This document shows, piece by piece, positions 44,921 through 54,559 of a stretch of DNA of 64,000 nucleotides. The DNA is taken from positions 186,001 to 250,000 of the forward strand of contig NZ_JAUYTP010000029.1 in assembly GCF_030695125.1 (NCBI RefSeq), in the 5' to 3' direction. Positions within the stretch are counted from its first letter, which is position 1. Each line of letters opens with the position of its first letter. The notes under the pieces were generated by a model. It did no database searches. It was not told the DNA's origin and saw only the letters and a list, made by a program, of their open reading frames with translations. The stretch is from Allobosea sp. (GTDB lineage: Bacteria; Pseudomonadota; Alphaproteobacteria; Rhizobiales; Beijerinckiaceae). A program made the position numbers and the translations under genes.

Positions 44921-45370
44921 TCAATGCACCTGCTCCGCACGCAGCGTGAAATCGGCCAGCCGGTAAAGCCGCGAGGCGAGGTCGCGCGACAGAGCCAGGC
45001 TGAAATCGGGGATCGTTTCGAGCAGCTCGAAGAACAGATCCTTCGGCAGCCGCAGGGCCGTGACGGCCGTCTTGGCGGTCACGGCGCCGACATAGTTCTG
45101 CCCCGTCAGCAGAGGCACGTCGCCGAGCAGGCTGCCCGAATGAAGGCTCAGCCTGCGACCATGGCCCTCGGCCGTCAGATGCTTGAGTTCGAGATCGCCC
45201 TGCAGGACGACGAAGACGCATTCGGGCTTTTCGCCCTCGGCGATGATCTGCGTGCCGGCATCGAAATGCAGCTTCTCTCCCATCAAAGCCACGAGCTTCA
45301 GGCGCGGTAGCGGCAGGGCGCGAAACAGCGGCAACTGGCGCAGACACGAAATGTCGGTTTCGAGGGTCAT
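44921..45370 (-). CDS. Cyclic-nucleotide-binding-domain protein, no DNA-binding domain
   Basis: A 149-residue protein consisting of little more than one CNB domain: LRQLPLFRALPLPRLKLVALMGE, FDAGTQIIAEGEKPECVFVVLQG and HSGSLLGDVPLLTGQNYVG (the phosphate-binding-cassette region). It has no helix-turn-helix, so it is not a Crp-like regulator. It lies between the ABC-exporter-like gene (4-bp overlap) and the cyclase gene (16-bp gap). I infer that it senses the cyclase product and acts on a protein partner, possibly the ABC-like protein. Confidence 0.9.
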   Translation of the reverse strand: MTLETDISCLRQLPLFRALPLPRLKLVALMGEKLHFDAGTQIIAEGEKPECVFVVLQGDLELKHLTAEGHGRRLSLHSGSLLGDVPLLTGQNYVGAVTAKTAVTALRLPKDLFFELLETIPDFSLALSRDLASRLYRLADFTLRAEQVH

Positions 45371-48099
45371 CGTCTCGCCTCCATCGGCTCGCGGCCGCCT
45401 CGTCCTGGGGCCGGGAAGGCGGCGGCATCGTCGGTCGCCCCGCCATCGCTCTCGAATGCCCCGCTCGGGCCATTGAAGACGATCCGCTGGGGGATGTCAT
45501 CGACCAGATCGGCGTCCGCGACCAGAAGGAACAGGGTCATGCCGTCGCAATGCTCCCGCAAGCGGCGGACGATCATCTCCGGCTCGGCCGATGTCCCCAG
45601 GAAGGATCCGATGTCGAGAACCGCGACCTGCGGCGCCTTGATCAGCGCCTGCGCGAGCGGAATGGCGAGCCTCAGCCGCGTCGGCAGGAAGCGCCCGCGG
45701 ATGCCGCAATCGGTGTCGAGGCCGATCCGGTAGAGATCGCCGTCGAGCCCCGCCCGCGCCAGCGCCTTGCGCACGATCATCGCCACCTTCTTGCGGGCGT
45801 CGGGAATGCCGTGACCGATGCGCCCGAACATCAGATTGTCGCGCAGGCTGGCGCCCAGCATCACCTTGCCCGTGTCGTAGAAGTCGACATCCTCCGCCGC
45901 ATCGGCCGGGAGATGCAGCTTGAAGCTAACCCGCGCCCGCAGGATGCGCCGCTGCAGCCGGTCGTCGAGCAGATTGAGGCGGTGCCTGGGCTCGATATAG
46001 CCCAGCGCCAGCGCCACGAAGTCCCGCTCGGCCACGGCGTCGAAAGGCAGCCGCATGTCATGCTTGGTCAGCAGCGTCGCCAATTCGTTGAGGCGGTCGA
46101 AATCGAGCCCGGAGCCGAAGGAGTAGCGCTCGAACAGCGCATGCCCGAGCGGCAGGCCGGCGAAGATTTCGACCACGGTGGAGGCGATGCGCGAGCCGAC
46201 CTCGACCAGCGGCTCGACCAGCGACTCCGCCTTCAGGATCGCATGCGCGTAGGGCTCGAACAGGAGCGTCTCATTGGCGAAACGCACGCCCCGGCGCGCA
46301 CCGAAGATCAGGTTCTCGGCGATCGAGGCGTTGGTGTTGTAGCGGTCGGGATCGAAGGGCGTGATCAGGCCGGTCTGATTGCTGCGGGCGAGCTCGTCCG
46401 CCACGGCCCGGCGTGCATCGGTGATCTTCGCCTTGGCATCCTCGCTCAACACGCCGGTGACCTTCCCGTCGAGGCCCAGCTCATAGACGTCTTCGGCACA
46501 AGCCAGCACGTCGAGCACCGCCTTGACGCGTGCCGCAAGCTCCGCATCGTCGGCCACGCCGGCGCCCTCGTAGTCGGTCCAGTCGGCCTCGAAGGACAGG
46601 GGCGTATTGCCGGAGCGGATGGCCTCGACGAAGCGGCGATGCTCGGCCGGCGTGATCTTGCCGCCGGGCCGGATGCCGGGCCGGCGCCGCTTCAGCGGCA
46701 GCAGGATGTTGTCGCGGATCGTGCCCGCGATGATTTCGGTCTCGCTCCCGGCATAGCCGATCAGGTGGCTCGCCCGCTCGACCGACATGCGCGCCAGCGG
46801 CGCCCCGTCGATGAGGACCCGCCCGGAATAGTTCATCGCCTGCCGCCCGAGAATGCGACCCAGAACCTCCAGAGCCCCACCCGTCGGGCCGATCACGGCG
46901 ACCACGCCCGGTCGCTCGATCCGCGCCGACAGCGGCATCAGCAGGGGCTGCCCGCGATTGTCGAGCATCTGGACGCCGTCGAGCCGGATGTCCCCGGTCG
47001 GCGGCAGGCGCACGACGCCCTCCTTCTCGTCGAGCTGGACGGTGTCGTCGGTGTTGAACTGGGCGATGACCTGTTCGTACTTGATCGAGACGTCGTTGCG
47101 CTGCTGGTCCCAGTCGATCAGCTCCTTGATCGGCGGCGGCAGGTCGCGATAGGCGGCGATCACAGCGACGAGCTGGCCGATGTCGAGGCGGCCCTGCAGC
47201 GCGAAGAACCCGCCGATCGCGTAGAAGAAGAACGGCGTGATCTGGGCCAGCAGATTGTTGAGGAACTTGACGGCGAATTTGCGCTTGAACAGCGCATAGC
47301 GGATGTCGAAGAGGCGTCCCAGCCGCCCGGCGATGTCGGATTGCACATAGATCGTCGCGCCATGGCCCTGGATCGTCGGCCCCGCATCGACGATCTCGCC
47401 GATCCGGCCTGCGAGCTGGCGCGAGGCGATCTGCCGTTCGCGACCCAGCCGCAACTGCTCGCGCCGCAGGATCGGGACGATGATCGCCTGCGCCAGCACG
47501 ATCAGCAGCGCGATCGACCCGAGCCAGACGCTCTGCACCATGATGAAGGTCAGCGCGGTCAGCGCCTGGCTGAGCAGGAAGACCGGCTGGATGAAGGCGT
47601 CGCCCACGAAGCCGCCGATGGGCTCGACCTCGTCCTTGATCATGCTGGCGACCTCGGCCGGCTTGACCGCGCGGATATCCTCCGGCCGAAAGCGCATGAG
47701 CTGGCTGAACAGGTCGTATCGCATGCGCCGCAGCATGCGCTCGCCGAGAATGCCCTTGCGGACGTTGATGACGTATTTGAAGGTGCCGTTGATCAGGACG
47801 AGGAACAGGAAATAGAAGCTCAACCCGAGCAGCAGCCCGACCTGACCGACCTCGAAGCCCTCGAAAAGCTTGAAGCTGGCGCCGCCGAGGAAGGAGGGCA
47901 GGCCGAGCGTGACGTCGAGCAGCGTCGCGCTGGTCTTCCCGTCCTTGAACGCCCCGCCCTGGATGGCGTCGTTGACGATCCGCTTGGGCACGTCGAAGGA
48001 CGCCCAGTAGAACGGGATCGAGGCCAGGATGATGAGCAGGACGACGATCTGCTCGCCGCGGCTCTTCTCCCAGACATAGCGGAAGAGATTGGTCTCCAA
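45367..48099 (-). CDS. ABC-exporter-like protein with degenerate nucleotide-binding domain
   Basis: A 910-residue protein. Residues about 1-330 form a type I ABC exporter membrane domain (YFLFLVLINGTFKYVINVRKG; LRRMRYDLFSQLMRFRPEDI). The rest aligns loosely with an ABC ATPase domain but the catalytic motifs are ruined. The Walker A position reads GPTGGALEVLGR (from residue 404, no Lys), the signature region reads LPTRLRLAIPLAQALIKAP instead of LSGGQ, Walker B reads VAVLDIGSF without the Glu, and the switch His is absent (LLVADADLVDD). A large insert separates these motifs. It starts TTG with GAGGAT upstream and overlaps the CNB gene. It is probably not an active transporter. Confidence 0.85.
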   Translation of the reverse strand: METNLFRYVWEKSRGEQIVVLLIILASIPFYWASFDVPKRIVNDAIQGGAFKDGKTSATLLDVTLGLPSFLGGASFKLFEGFEVGQVGLLLGLSFYFLFLVLINGTFKYVINVRKGILGERMLRRMRYDLFSQLMRFRPEDIRAVKPAEVASMIKDEVEPIGGFVGDAFIQPVFLLSQALTALTFIMVQSVWLGSIALLIVLAQAIIVPILRREQLRLGRERQIASRQLAGRIGEIVDAGPTIQGHGATIYVQSDIAGRLGRLFDIRYALFKRKFAVKFLNNLLAQITPFFFYAIGGFFALQGRLDIGQLVAVIAAYRDLPPPIKELIDWDQQRNDVSIKYEQVIAQFNTDDTVQLDEKEGVVRLPPTGDIRLDGVQMLDNRGQPLLMPLSARIERPGVVAVIGPTGGALEVLGRILGRQAMNYSGRVLIDGAPLARMSVERASHLIGYAGSETEIIAGTIRDNILLPLKRRRPGIRPGGKITPAEHRRFVEAIRSGNTPLSFEADWTDYEGAGVADDAELAARVKAVLDVLACAEDVYELGLDGKVTGVLSEDAKAKITDARRAVADELARSNQTGLITPFDPDRYNTNASIAENLIFGARRGVRFANETLLFEPYAHAILKAESLVEPLVEVGSRIASTVVEIFAGLPLGHALFERYSFGSGLDFDRLNELATLLTKHDMRLPFDAVAERDFVALALGYIEPRHRLNLLDDRLQRRILRARVSFKLHLPADAAEDVDFYDTGKVMLGASLRDNLMFGRIGHGIPDARKKVAMIVRKALARAGLDGDLYRIGLDTDCGIRGRFLPTRLRLAIPLAQALIKAPQVAVLDIGSFLGTSAEPEMIVRRLREHCDGMTLFLLVADADLVDDIPQRIVFNGPSGAFESDGGATDDAAAFPAPGRGGREPMEARR

Positions 48100-48165
48100 C
48101 GGGGATCCTCGCCGGCGCGTCGGACCCTGCGCCCGCGTCCTGACCTGACGCTCTTATGTGTGCCA

Positions 48166-48179
48166 GCTTCGCGCGAAGC
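48166..48179. promoter_or_regulatory. Perfect 14-bp palindrome in the divergent intergenic region
   Basis: gcttcgcgcgaagc is a perfect palindrome in the 342-bp gap (48100-48441) between the divergent degenerate-ABC operon and the peptide ABC importer operon. Its size and place suit a dimeric regulator controlling either side. Nothing else in the gap looks like a gene, and promoters could not be placed with confidence. Confidence 0.35.
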
Positions 48180-48441
48180 GCAATGTGGCGCCTCCTCCGT
48201 TCGCAGGACGGCGGCGAGCGCCTCCGACGGTCGAAGCGACCGGCTTGAGAGCGTCGACGGCCGCCGCACGGCTGGGCCCCGTTGAGGCACGGGTCCCGTT
48301 GCGCCGCTGTCATGCCGGCCGGGCAATCTCGGCTCGAATGACGCAACCCGGTCGAAACCCGTTGGCAACGCGGCCGTTTAGACGTCTAGTGGCGTCATGG
48401 TCTCATCAGGAGGCGACGAGGCGTTCCAGCGGAAACGGCTG

Positions 48442-50325
48442 ATGGATACTCTGCGGATCAGCGATTTGCGTATCGGCTTCACGGTCCACGGGCTCGCCCG
48501 CGAGGTCGTGAAGGGCGTCAGCCTGCGCGTGCCCGCGGGCAAGACCGTGGCGCTGGTCGGCGAATCCGGCTCCGGCAAATCGGTGATCTCGCAGGCCATC
48601 ATGGGGCTTCTGCCGCGGGCCGGCGCGGTCACCGGCGGCGAGATCCTGTTTCGCGACCCGCAACAATCCGATTCTCAAATCGACATCGCGCGGCTGCCGG
48701 CCGAGGGCAAGGAGATCCGCGCCCTGCGCGGCGGCCGCATGGGCATGATCTTCCAGGAGCCGATGTCCTCGCTCTCGCCGGTCCACACCATCGGCAACCA
48801 GATCGAGGAAGCGCTGCTGCTGCACCGGCCGATGTCCAAGGCGGAGGCCCGCGGCCTGATCGAGACCATGCTCGGCCGTGTCGGCTTCAAGGACCCGGCG
48901 CGCGCCTTCGGGCTCTATTCCTTCGAGCTGTCGGGCGGCCTGCGCCAGCGCGCCATGCTCGCCATGGCGCTGATCTGCCAGCCGGCTCTGCTGATCGCCG
49001 ACGAGCCGACGACCGCCCTCGACGTCACCATCCAGGCCCAGGTGCTCGACCTGATGCGCGATCTCCAGGCCGAGATGGGCATGGCGATCCTGCTGATCAC
49101 CCATGATCTCGGCGTCGTCGCGAACATGGCCGACGAGGTGGTGGTAATCTACCATGGCGAGATCATGGAAAGCGGCCCGGTCGAGGACATCTTCCGCCGC
49201 CCGCGCCACCCCTATCTCAAGGCCCTGCTCAAGGCCTCTCCGCATTTCGACATGGCCGAGGGCGAGCGGCTGGTCGCGCTGCGCGAGGCCAGGCCGCGCC
49301 CGCCCGCCGCGCCGCGCGCGATGGTGCCGCCGCAGCCCGGCGTCGAGGCCGCTCCGCTGCTGCGCGTGCGCGGCCTGCGCAAGGCCTATACCACCGGCTC
49401 GCGCAGCTTCTTCGGCAAGGGCACGCAAGCGACGGTGCTGGCGGTCGACGATGTCGGCTTCGACATCCAGCGCGGCGAGTGCCTCGGCCTCGTCGGCGAG
49501 AGCGGCTGCGGCAAGACCACCGTCAGCAAGATCGTGATGCGGGCCGTCACCCCCGACGCCGGCACGATCGAATTCGACGATGGCCGCGAGAAGGTCGATG
49601 TGCTCGGTCTGGAGGGCGAGGCGCTGCGCGCCTTCCGGCCGCGCGTCCAGATGATCTTCCAGGACCCGGTCTCGTCTTTGTCGCCGCGCATGACCGTGAT
49701 GAACATCCTGCGCGAGCCGCTGGTCGTCCACGGCAAGGGCAGCGGCAGCGAGCAGACGGCGCGGGTCAGGGCGCTGATGGAGGATGTCGGGCTCGATACC
49801 CGCTTCCTCAACCGCTACCCGCATTCGTTTTCCGGCGGCCAGCGCCAGCGCATCGGCATCGCCCGCGCGCTCGCCCTCGATCCGGACCTGATCATCTGCG
49901 ACGAGCCGGTCTCGGCGCTCGACGTCTCGGTCCAGGCCCAGATCCTCAACCTGCTCAAGGATCTGCAGGCCGAGCGCGGGCTGACCTTCCTGTTCATCTC
50001 CCACAACCTCGCCGTGGTGAACTACATGGCCGACCGGATCGCCGTGATGGCCAATGGCCGCATCGTCGAGATCGCCCCGCGGCATGCGCTGTTTGCCCGG
50101 CCGATGCACCCCTACACCCGGGCGCTGCTCAAATCGGTGCCGTTCGCCGATCTCGACCGCAAGCTCGACTTCAAGGTGGCGGCGCCCGGCGGGGCCTCCG
50201 ACGCGACCCATTGGGCGCCCGCCTTCCGCCGCGATCCGCAAGGCGAGGCGCTGGCGCATCTGCCGCTCGGCGACGGCCATTTCGTGCTCGCCCGCCCGGG
50301 CGCCGATATCCGGGAAATGGCCTGA
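48442..50325 (+). CDS. Peptide-type ABC importer ATPase (two fused ATP-binding domains)
   Basis: A 627-residue fusion of two Opp/Dpp-type ATPase domains, as in YejF. The first has Walker [17 protein letters not shown], signature [15 protein letters not shown] and Walker [13 protein letters not shown]. The second has [30 protein letters not shown] and [12 protein letters not shown]. Both sites look intact apart from Leu for Gln in the first signature. It energises uptake of peptides or similar solutes through the two permeases encoded downstream. It begins a four-gene operon. The ATG at 48442 follows a GGAAACGG ribosome site; an earlier GTG-like start is less likely. Confidence 0.92.
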   Translation: MDTLRISDLRIGFTVHGLAREVVKGVSLRVPAGKTVALVGESGSGKSVISQAIMGLLPRAGAVTGGEILFRDPQQSDSQIDIARLPAEGKEIRALRGGRMGMIFQEPMSSLSPVHTIGNQIEEALLLHRPMSKAEARGLIETMLGRVGFKDPARAFGLYSFELSGGLRQRAMLAMALICQPALLIADEPTTALDVTIQAQVLDLMRDLQAEMGMAILLITHDLGVVANMADEVVVIYHGEIMESGPVEDIFRRPRHPYLKALLKASPHFDMAEGERLVALREARPRPPAAPRAMVPPQPGVEAAPLLRVRGLRKAYTTGSRSFFGKGTQATVLAVDDVGFDIQRGECLGLVGESGCGKTTVSKIVMRAVTPDAGTIEFDDGREKVDVLGLEGEALRAFRPRVQMIFQDPVSSLSPRMTVMNILREPLVVHGKGSGSEQTARVRALMEDVGLDTRFLNRYPHSFSGGQRQRIGIARALALDPDLIICDEPVSALDVSVQAQILNLLKDLQAERGLTFLFISHNLAVVNYMADRIAVMANGRIVEIAPRHALFARPMHPYTRALLKSVPFADLDRKLDFKVAAPGGASDATHWAPAFRRDPQGEALAHLPLGDGHFVLARPGADIREMA

Positions 50326-50341
50326 TGCGGGAGACGGTTCG

Positions 50342-52321
50342 ATGACCGCGCGACGCCTCTCGTGCCCGACCCGTCGCGGCGCGCTGTTGCTGGGCTCGGC
50401 CGCCCTGGCGGCAGCCGGTCTGCCGCGCCTTGCCCCGGCCGCCTCGACCACGCCGGCGCAGCTGATCGACAGCCCGTTCTTCGCCCGTCAGGTCGCGGCG
50501 GGCACCCTGCCGGCGGTGGCGCAGCGCGTGCCCTCCTCGCCCCGCATCGTCGATATCTCGGGCGAGGACCGGACGCCCGGCCGCCATGGCGGCACCATGC
50601 GCATGCTGATGGGCGACCAGCGCGACATCCGCATGATGACGCTCTACGGCTACACGCGCCTCGTCGGCTACGACGACAACCTCGAGATCGCCGCGGACGT
50701 GCTGGAGAGCTATGAGGTCGAGGAAGGCCGCATCTTCACCCTGCGGCTGCGGCCCGGCCATCGCTGGTCGAACGGAGCCCCGTTTACGGCGGAAGATTTT
50801 CGCTACTGGTGGGTCAATGTCGCCAACAACCGGCGGCTTTCGCCGGGCGGCCCGCCCCAGGCCCTGCTGGCGGGCGGCGAGCCGCCGGTCTTCGAGGTGC
50901 TCAGCGAAACCGCGATCCGCTACAGCTGGAGCAAGCCGAACCCGATCTTTCTACCGGCACTCGCCGGCGCGCAGCCGACCTATATCTGCATGCCATCGGG
51001 CTATCTGAAGCAGTTCCATATCGACTTCGCCGACCCGGTGACGCTGCATACGCGTGTCCGGCAGGCCCGCGTGCGCGACTGGGGTGCGCTGCATGAGCGG
51101 CTCTCGCGCATGTACCGGCCGGAGAATCCCGATCTCCCGACGCTCGACCCCTGGCGCAACATCACCCCTTTGCCGGCCGAGCAGTTCACCTTCCAGCGCA
51201 ACGCCTTCTTCCACCGGATCGACCAGAACGGCCGGCAGCTGCCCTATGTCGACGAGGTCACGCTGACCATCGGCACCAGCGCGCTCGTGCCGGCCAAGGC
51301 CGCCGCCGGCGAGGCCGATCTCCAGGCCCGCTACCTGCGCTTCGACAACTATACCTTCCTGAAGGACGCCTCGAAGCGGATGAACTTCGACGTCCGGCTC
51401 TGGAAGCGGGCCGAGGGCTCCTATTTCGCGCTGATGCCCAACATGAACGCGATCGACCCGGTCTGGCGCGATCTCAACCGCGACCTGCGCTACCGCAAGG
51501 CCTTGTCGGTGGCGATCAACCGCAAGGACATCAACCACGTCATCTTCTTCGGCCTGGCCAAGGAGAGCGGCAATACCGCCTTGCCCGAAAGCCCGCTCCA
51601 CAACGCGGACTTCGCGAAGCTGTGGATGCAGCACGATCCCGCCCTCGCCGACCGGCTGCTCGACGAGGCCGGCCTGGACAAGCGCGCGCGCGACGGCATC
51701 CGCTTGCTGCCGGACGGCCGCCGGCTCGAATTCACCATCGAGACCGCTGGCGAGAGCACCGAGGAGACCGACATCCTCGACCTGATCAAGCAGGACCTCT
51801 ACGCCGTCGGCATCAAGATCTACCCGCGCTCGACCCAGCGCGACGTCTTCCGCCGCCGCATCACCGCCGGCCAGACCGTCATGTCGGCCTGGGCGGGCAT
51901 GGATAACGGGCTGGTGGCTGCGGATATGGAGCCCGACGCCATGGCGCCGACCAGTTCGGCCCAATTCAACTGGCCGCGCTGGGGCCAGTTCCTCGAGACC
52001 GGCGGGCGCGAGGGCGAGGAGCCCGACGTTCCCGAGGTCCGCGAACTCGTGGCGCTCTATCACGCCTGGCGCACCACCGCGACGCAGAGCCAGCGCCGCC
52101 AGATCTGGCAGCGGATGCTGGAGATCAATGCCCAGCAGCTCTTTGCGATCGGCGTGGTCAACGGCACGCTGCAACCGGTCGTCGTCTCGCGCGACCTGCG
52201 CAACGTGCCGCAGAAGGGGCTCTACAGCTTCGAGCCGGGCGCCTTCTTCGGCCGTTACATGCCCGACACCTTCTGGTTCGACACCAACAAGACCGCCGGT
52301 CTCGACAAGGCCAAGGGCTGA
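50342..52321 (+). CDS. Family 5 solute-binding protein of a peptide-type ABC importer
   Basis: A 659-residue extracytoplasmic binding protein (SBP family 5). A signal with twin arginine (CPTRRGALLLGSAALAAAGL) precedes the domain: HGGTMRMLMGDQRDIRMMTL, FTLRLRPGHRWSNGAPFTAE (the family signature), RDLRYRKALSVAINRKDINH. It is longer than typical OppA (about 540), with extra segments near PTYICMPSGYLKQFHID, a form seen in alphaproteobacterial relatives. The ligand is unknown. It starts 16 bp after the ATPase gene and ends 3 bp before the first permease. Confidence 0.92.
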   Translation: MTARRLSCPTRRGALLLGSAALAAAGLPRLAPAASTTPAQLIDSPFFARQVAAGTLPAVAQRVPSSPRIVDISGEDRTPGRHGGTMRMLMGDQRDIRMMTLYGYTRLVGYDDNLEIAADVLESYEVEEGRIFTLRLRPGHRWSNGAPFTAEDFRYWWVNVANNRRLSPGGPPQALLAGGEPPVFEVLSETAIRYSWSKPNPIFLPALAGAQPTYICMPSGYLKQFHIDFADPVTLHTRVRQARVRDWGALHERLSRMYRPENPDLPTLDPWRNITPLPAEQFTFQRNAFFHRIDQNGRQLPYVDEVTLTIGTSALVPAKAAAGEADLQARYLRFDNYTFLKDASKRMNFDVRLWKRAEGSYFALMPNMNAIDPVWRDLNRDLRYRKALSVAINRKDINHVIFFGLAKESGNTALPESPLHNADFAKLWMQHDPALADRLLDEAGLDKRARDGIRLLPDGRRLEFTIETAGESTEETDILDLIKQDLYAVGIKIYPRSTQRDVFRRRITAGQTVMSAWAGMDNGLVAADMEPDAMAPTSSAQFNWPRWGQFLETGGREGEEPDVPEVRELVALYHAWRTTATQSQRRQIWQRMLEINAQQLFAIGVVNGTLQPVVVSRDLRNVPQKGLYSFEPGAFFGRYMPDTFWFDTNKTAGLDKAKG

Positions 52322-52324
52322 ACC

Positions 52325-53326
52325 ATGCTGCTGAAATACATCCTCAAGCGCATCCTGGTGATGATCCCGACGCTGCTGGTCACCAGCGCGCTGATCTTCA
52401 CGGTCATCAACCTGCCCGAGGGCGATTATTTCGAGACGCTGGCCGCGGAGATGCAGGCCCAGGGCGAGAAGGCCGATCTTTCGCGCATCGAGTTCCTCAA
52501 GAAGGAGTACGGCTTCGACCGGCCGGTGGCCGAGCGCTATGTCTGGTGGGTGCTCGGCCTGCTCCAGGGCGACATGGGCTATTCCTTCGAATATCAGCGT
52601 CCCGTGCGCGAGATCGTCGGCGACCGTCTGATGCTGACGATGATCGTCTCCTTCGTCACGATCATCGTCACCTGGGTCGTCGCCTTCCCGATCGGGATCT
52701 ACTCGGCGACGCATCAGTACAGCTGGGGCGATTACGGCCTGACCTTCGTCGGGCTGCTGGGGCTGGCCGTGCCGCATTTCCTGCTGGCGCTGGTCTTCAT
52801 GTATTTTGCCAATGTCTGGTTCGGCACCTCGATCGGCGGCCTCGTCGATCCGCAATATCTCAACCAGCCGATGAGCTGGGCCAAGGCGGGCTCCGTGCTG
52901 GAGCATCTCTGGATTCCCGTGATCATCATCGGCGCCGGCGGCACGGCGGGCATGATCCGCGCGGTGCGCGCCAACCTGCTCGACGAACTGCAGAAGCAGT
53001 ATTACGTCACCGCCCGCGCCAAGGGGCTGCCGCCCGGCAAGGCGCTGCGCAAATACCCGCTGCGCATGTCGCTGAACTTCTTCGTCTCCGACATCGGCGA
53101 CATCCTGCCCTCGATCGTCTCGGGCGCCGAGATCGTCGCCATCGTCCTCTCGCTGCAGACGACCGGGCCGCTGCTGATCCGCGCCCTGCAGAGCCAGGAC
53201 ATGTATCTCGCCGGTTCGTTCCTGATGTTCCTGTCTTTCCTGACTGTGATCGGCGTGCTGATCTCGGACATCGCGCTCGCGATCCTCGACCCGCGCATCC
53301 GCCTGCAGGGGGCGGCGACCAAGTGA
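52325..53326 (+). CDS. Peptide-type ABC importer permease (DppB/YejB-like)
   Basis: A 333-residue inner-membrane permease with the OppB-type start (MLLKYILKRILVMIPTLLVTSALIF), about six membrane segments, and a coupling loop in LDELQKQYYVTARAKGLPPG. It is the first of the two permeases. Its stop overlaps the GTG of the second permease (GTGA), so their translation is coupled. Confidence 0.94.
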   Translation: MLLKYILKRILVMIPTLLVTSALIFTVINLPEGDYFETLAAEMQAQGEKADLSRIEFLKKEYGFDRPVAERYVWWVLGLLQGDMGYSFEYQRPVREIVGDRLMLTMIVSFVTIIVTWVVAFPIGIYSATHQYSWGDYGLTFVGLLGLAVPHFLLALVFMYFANVWFGTSIGGLVDPQYLNQPMSWAKAGSVLEHLWIPVIIIGAGGTAGMIRAVRANLLDELQKQYYVTARAKGLPPGKALRKYPLRMSLNFFVSDIGDILPSIVSGAEIVAIVLSLQTTGPLLIRALQSQDMYLAGSFLMFLSFLTVIGVLISDIALAILDPRIRLQGAATK

Positions 53327-54528
53327 GCCCGATCGCACAAACGAGCCCGCTCTCGCCCTCGACCTTGCCGCCCGAAGGCGCGCCCCTGCCGCACACGGCC
53401 TCGACCGCGCCCTTCGAGCCCAATGCGGTCGAGACGATGACGCCAGCGCAGGAGCGGATCTACCTCGCCTCGCAATGGCAGCTGATGTGGTGGAAGTTCC
53501 GCAAGCACAAGCTCGCGGTCATCTCCGGCTTCGTCATCCTGGTGATCTATGCCATGGCGGCCTTCGCCGAGTTCCTGGCGCCCTATCACTATACGACGCG
53601 CAACACCGACTTCATCCGGGCGCCGCGGCAGGAGGTCCATCTCTTCCACGAAGGCCGCTTCCTCGGCCCCTTCGTCTATCCCTACACGCAGCGCCTCAAC
53701 ATGGAGAACCTGAAGCGCGAATACGACGTCGATCGGACCCGCCCGCAGCCACTGCGCTTCTTCTGCAAGGGCGACGACTACCTGTTCTGGGGGATGATCC
53801 CCGGCAACCGTCGTCTCGTCTGCGCGCCGGAGGACGGCACGCTCTTCCTGCTCGGCACGGATCGCCTGGGCCGCGACATGCTCTCGCGCATCCTCTATGG
53901 CGGGCGCATCTCGCTCTCGATCGGCCTGCTCGGCGTCTTCGTCTCCTTCGTCCTCGGCGTCATTATCGGCGGGATCGCCGGCTATTACGGCGGCAAGGTC
54001 GATCTCGTGGTCCAGCGCCTGATCGAAATCGTCCAGTCGCTACCGCATATCCCGCTCTGGCTGGCGCTCGCCGCGATCATGCCGCCCTCCTGGAGCCCGC
54101 TGCTGGTCTATTTCGGCATCACCGTCATCCTCGGCCTGATGGACTGGACCGGGCTGGCGCGCGCGGTGCGCTCGAAACTGCTGTCGCTGCGCGAGGAGGA
54201 TTATGTCGTCGCCGCCCAGCTGATGGGGGCCAAGCCCGCCCGGATCATCGGCCTGCATCTGGTGCCGGGCTTCATGAGCCATCTCATCGCCTCGGCGACG
54301 ATCACCATCCCCAAGACCATCCTCGGCGAAACGGCGCTGAGCTTCCTGGGGCTGGGCCTGCGGCCGCCGATCACGAGCTGGGGCGTGATGCTCAACGAGG
54401 CGCAGAACATCAACGTCGTGGCGCTCTACCCCTGGCTGCTCTATCCGGTCGTGCCCGTCATCCTGATCATCCTGGCCTTCAACTTCCTCGGCGACGGCCT
54501 GCGCGACGCAGCCGACCCCTATCGCTGA
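53323..54528 (+). CDS. Peptide-type ABC importer permease (DppC/YejE-like)
   Basis: A 401-residue permease, the OppC-type partner. A Pro-rich cytoplasmic N terminus is followed by the OppC-N segment (WWKFRKHKLAVISGFVILVI), a periplasmic insert (residues about 95-180), and the transport domain with FLLGTDRLGRDMLSRILYGG and the coupling loop EEDYVVAAQLMGAKPARI. The GTG at 53323 overlaps the previous gene's stop. It closes the operon. Confidence 0.94.
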   Translation: MSPIAQTSPLSPSTLPPEGAPLPHTASTAPFEPNAVETMTPAQERIYLASQWQLMWWKFRKHKLAVISGFVILVIYAMAAFAEFLAPYHYTTRNTDFIRAPRQEVHLFHEGRFLGPFVYPYTQRLNMENLKREYDVDRTRPQPLRFFCKGDDYLFWGMIPGNRRLVCAPEDGTLFLLGTDRLGRDMLSRILYGGRISLSIGLLGVFVSFVLGVIIGGIAGYYGGKVDLVVQRLIEIVQSLPHIPLWLALAAIMPPSWSPLLVYFGITVILGLMDWTGLARAVRSKLLSLREEDYVVAAQLMGAKPARIIGLHLVPGFMSHLIASATITIPKTILGETALSFLGLGLRPPITSWGVMLNEAQNINVVALYPWLLYPVVPVILIILAFNFLGDGLRDAADPYR

Positions 54529-54559
54529 GGCCCGACCTTTTTATTGAGCCCGACGCCCG

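Noticed and set aside
45550..48285. A 911-residue plus-strand open frame opposite the degenerate ABC gene
   Set aside because: Antisense shadow: low-complexity, rich in Arg/Gln/Asp/His, no domain. The minus-strand frame has a clear membrane domain and operon context.
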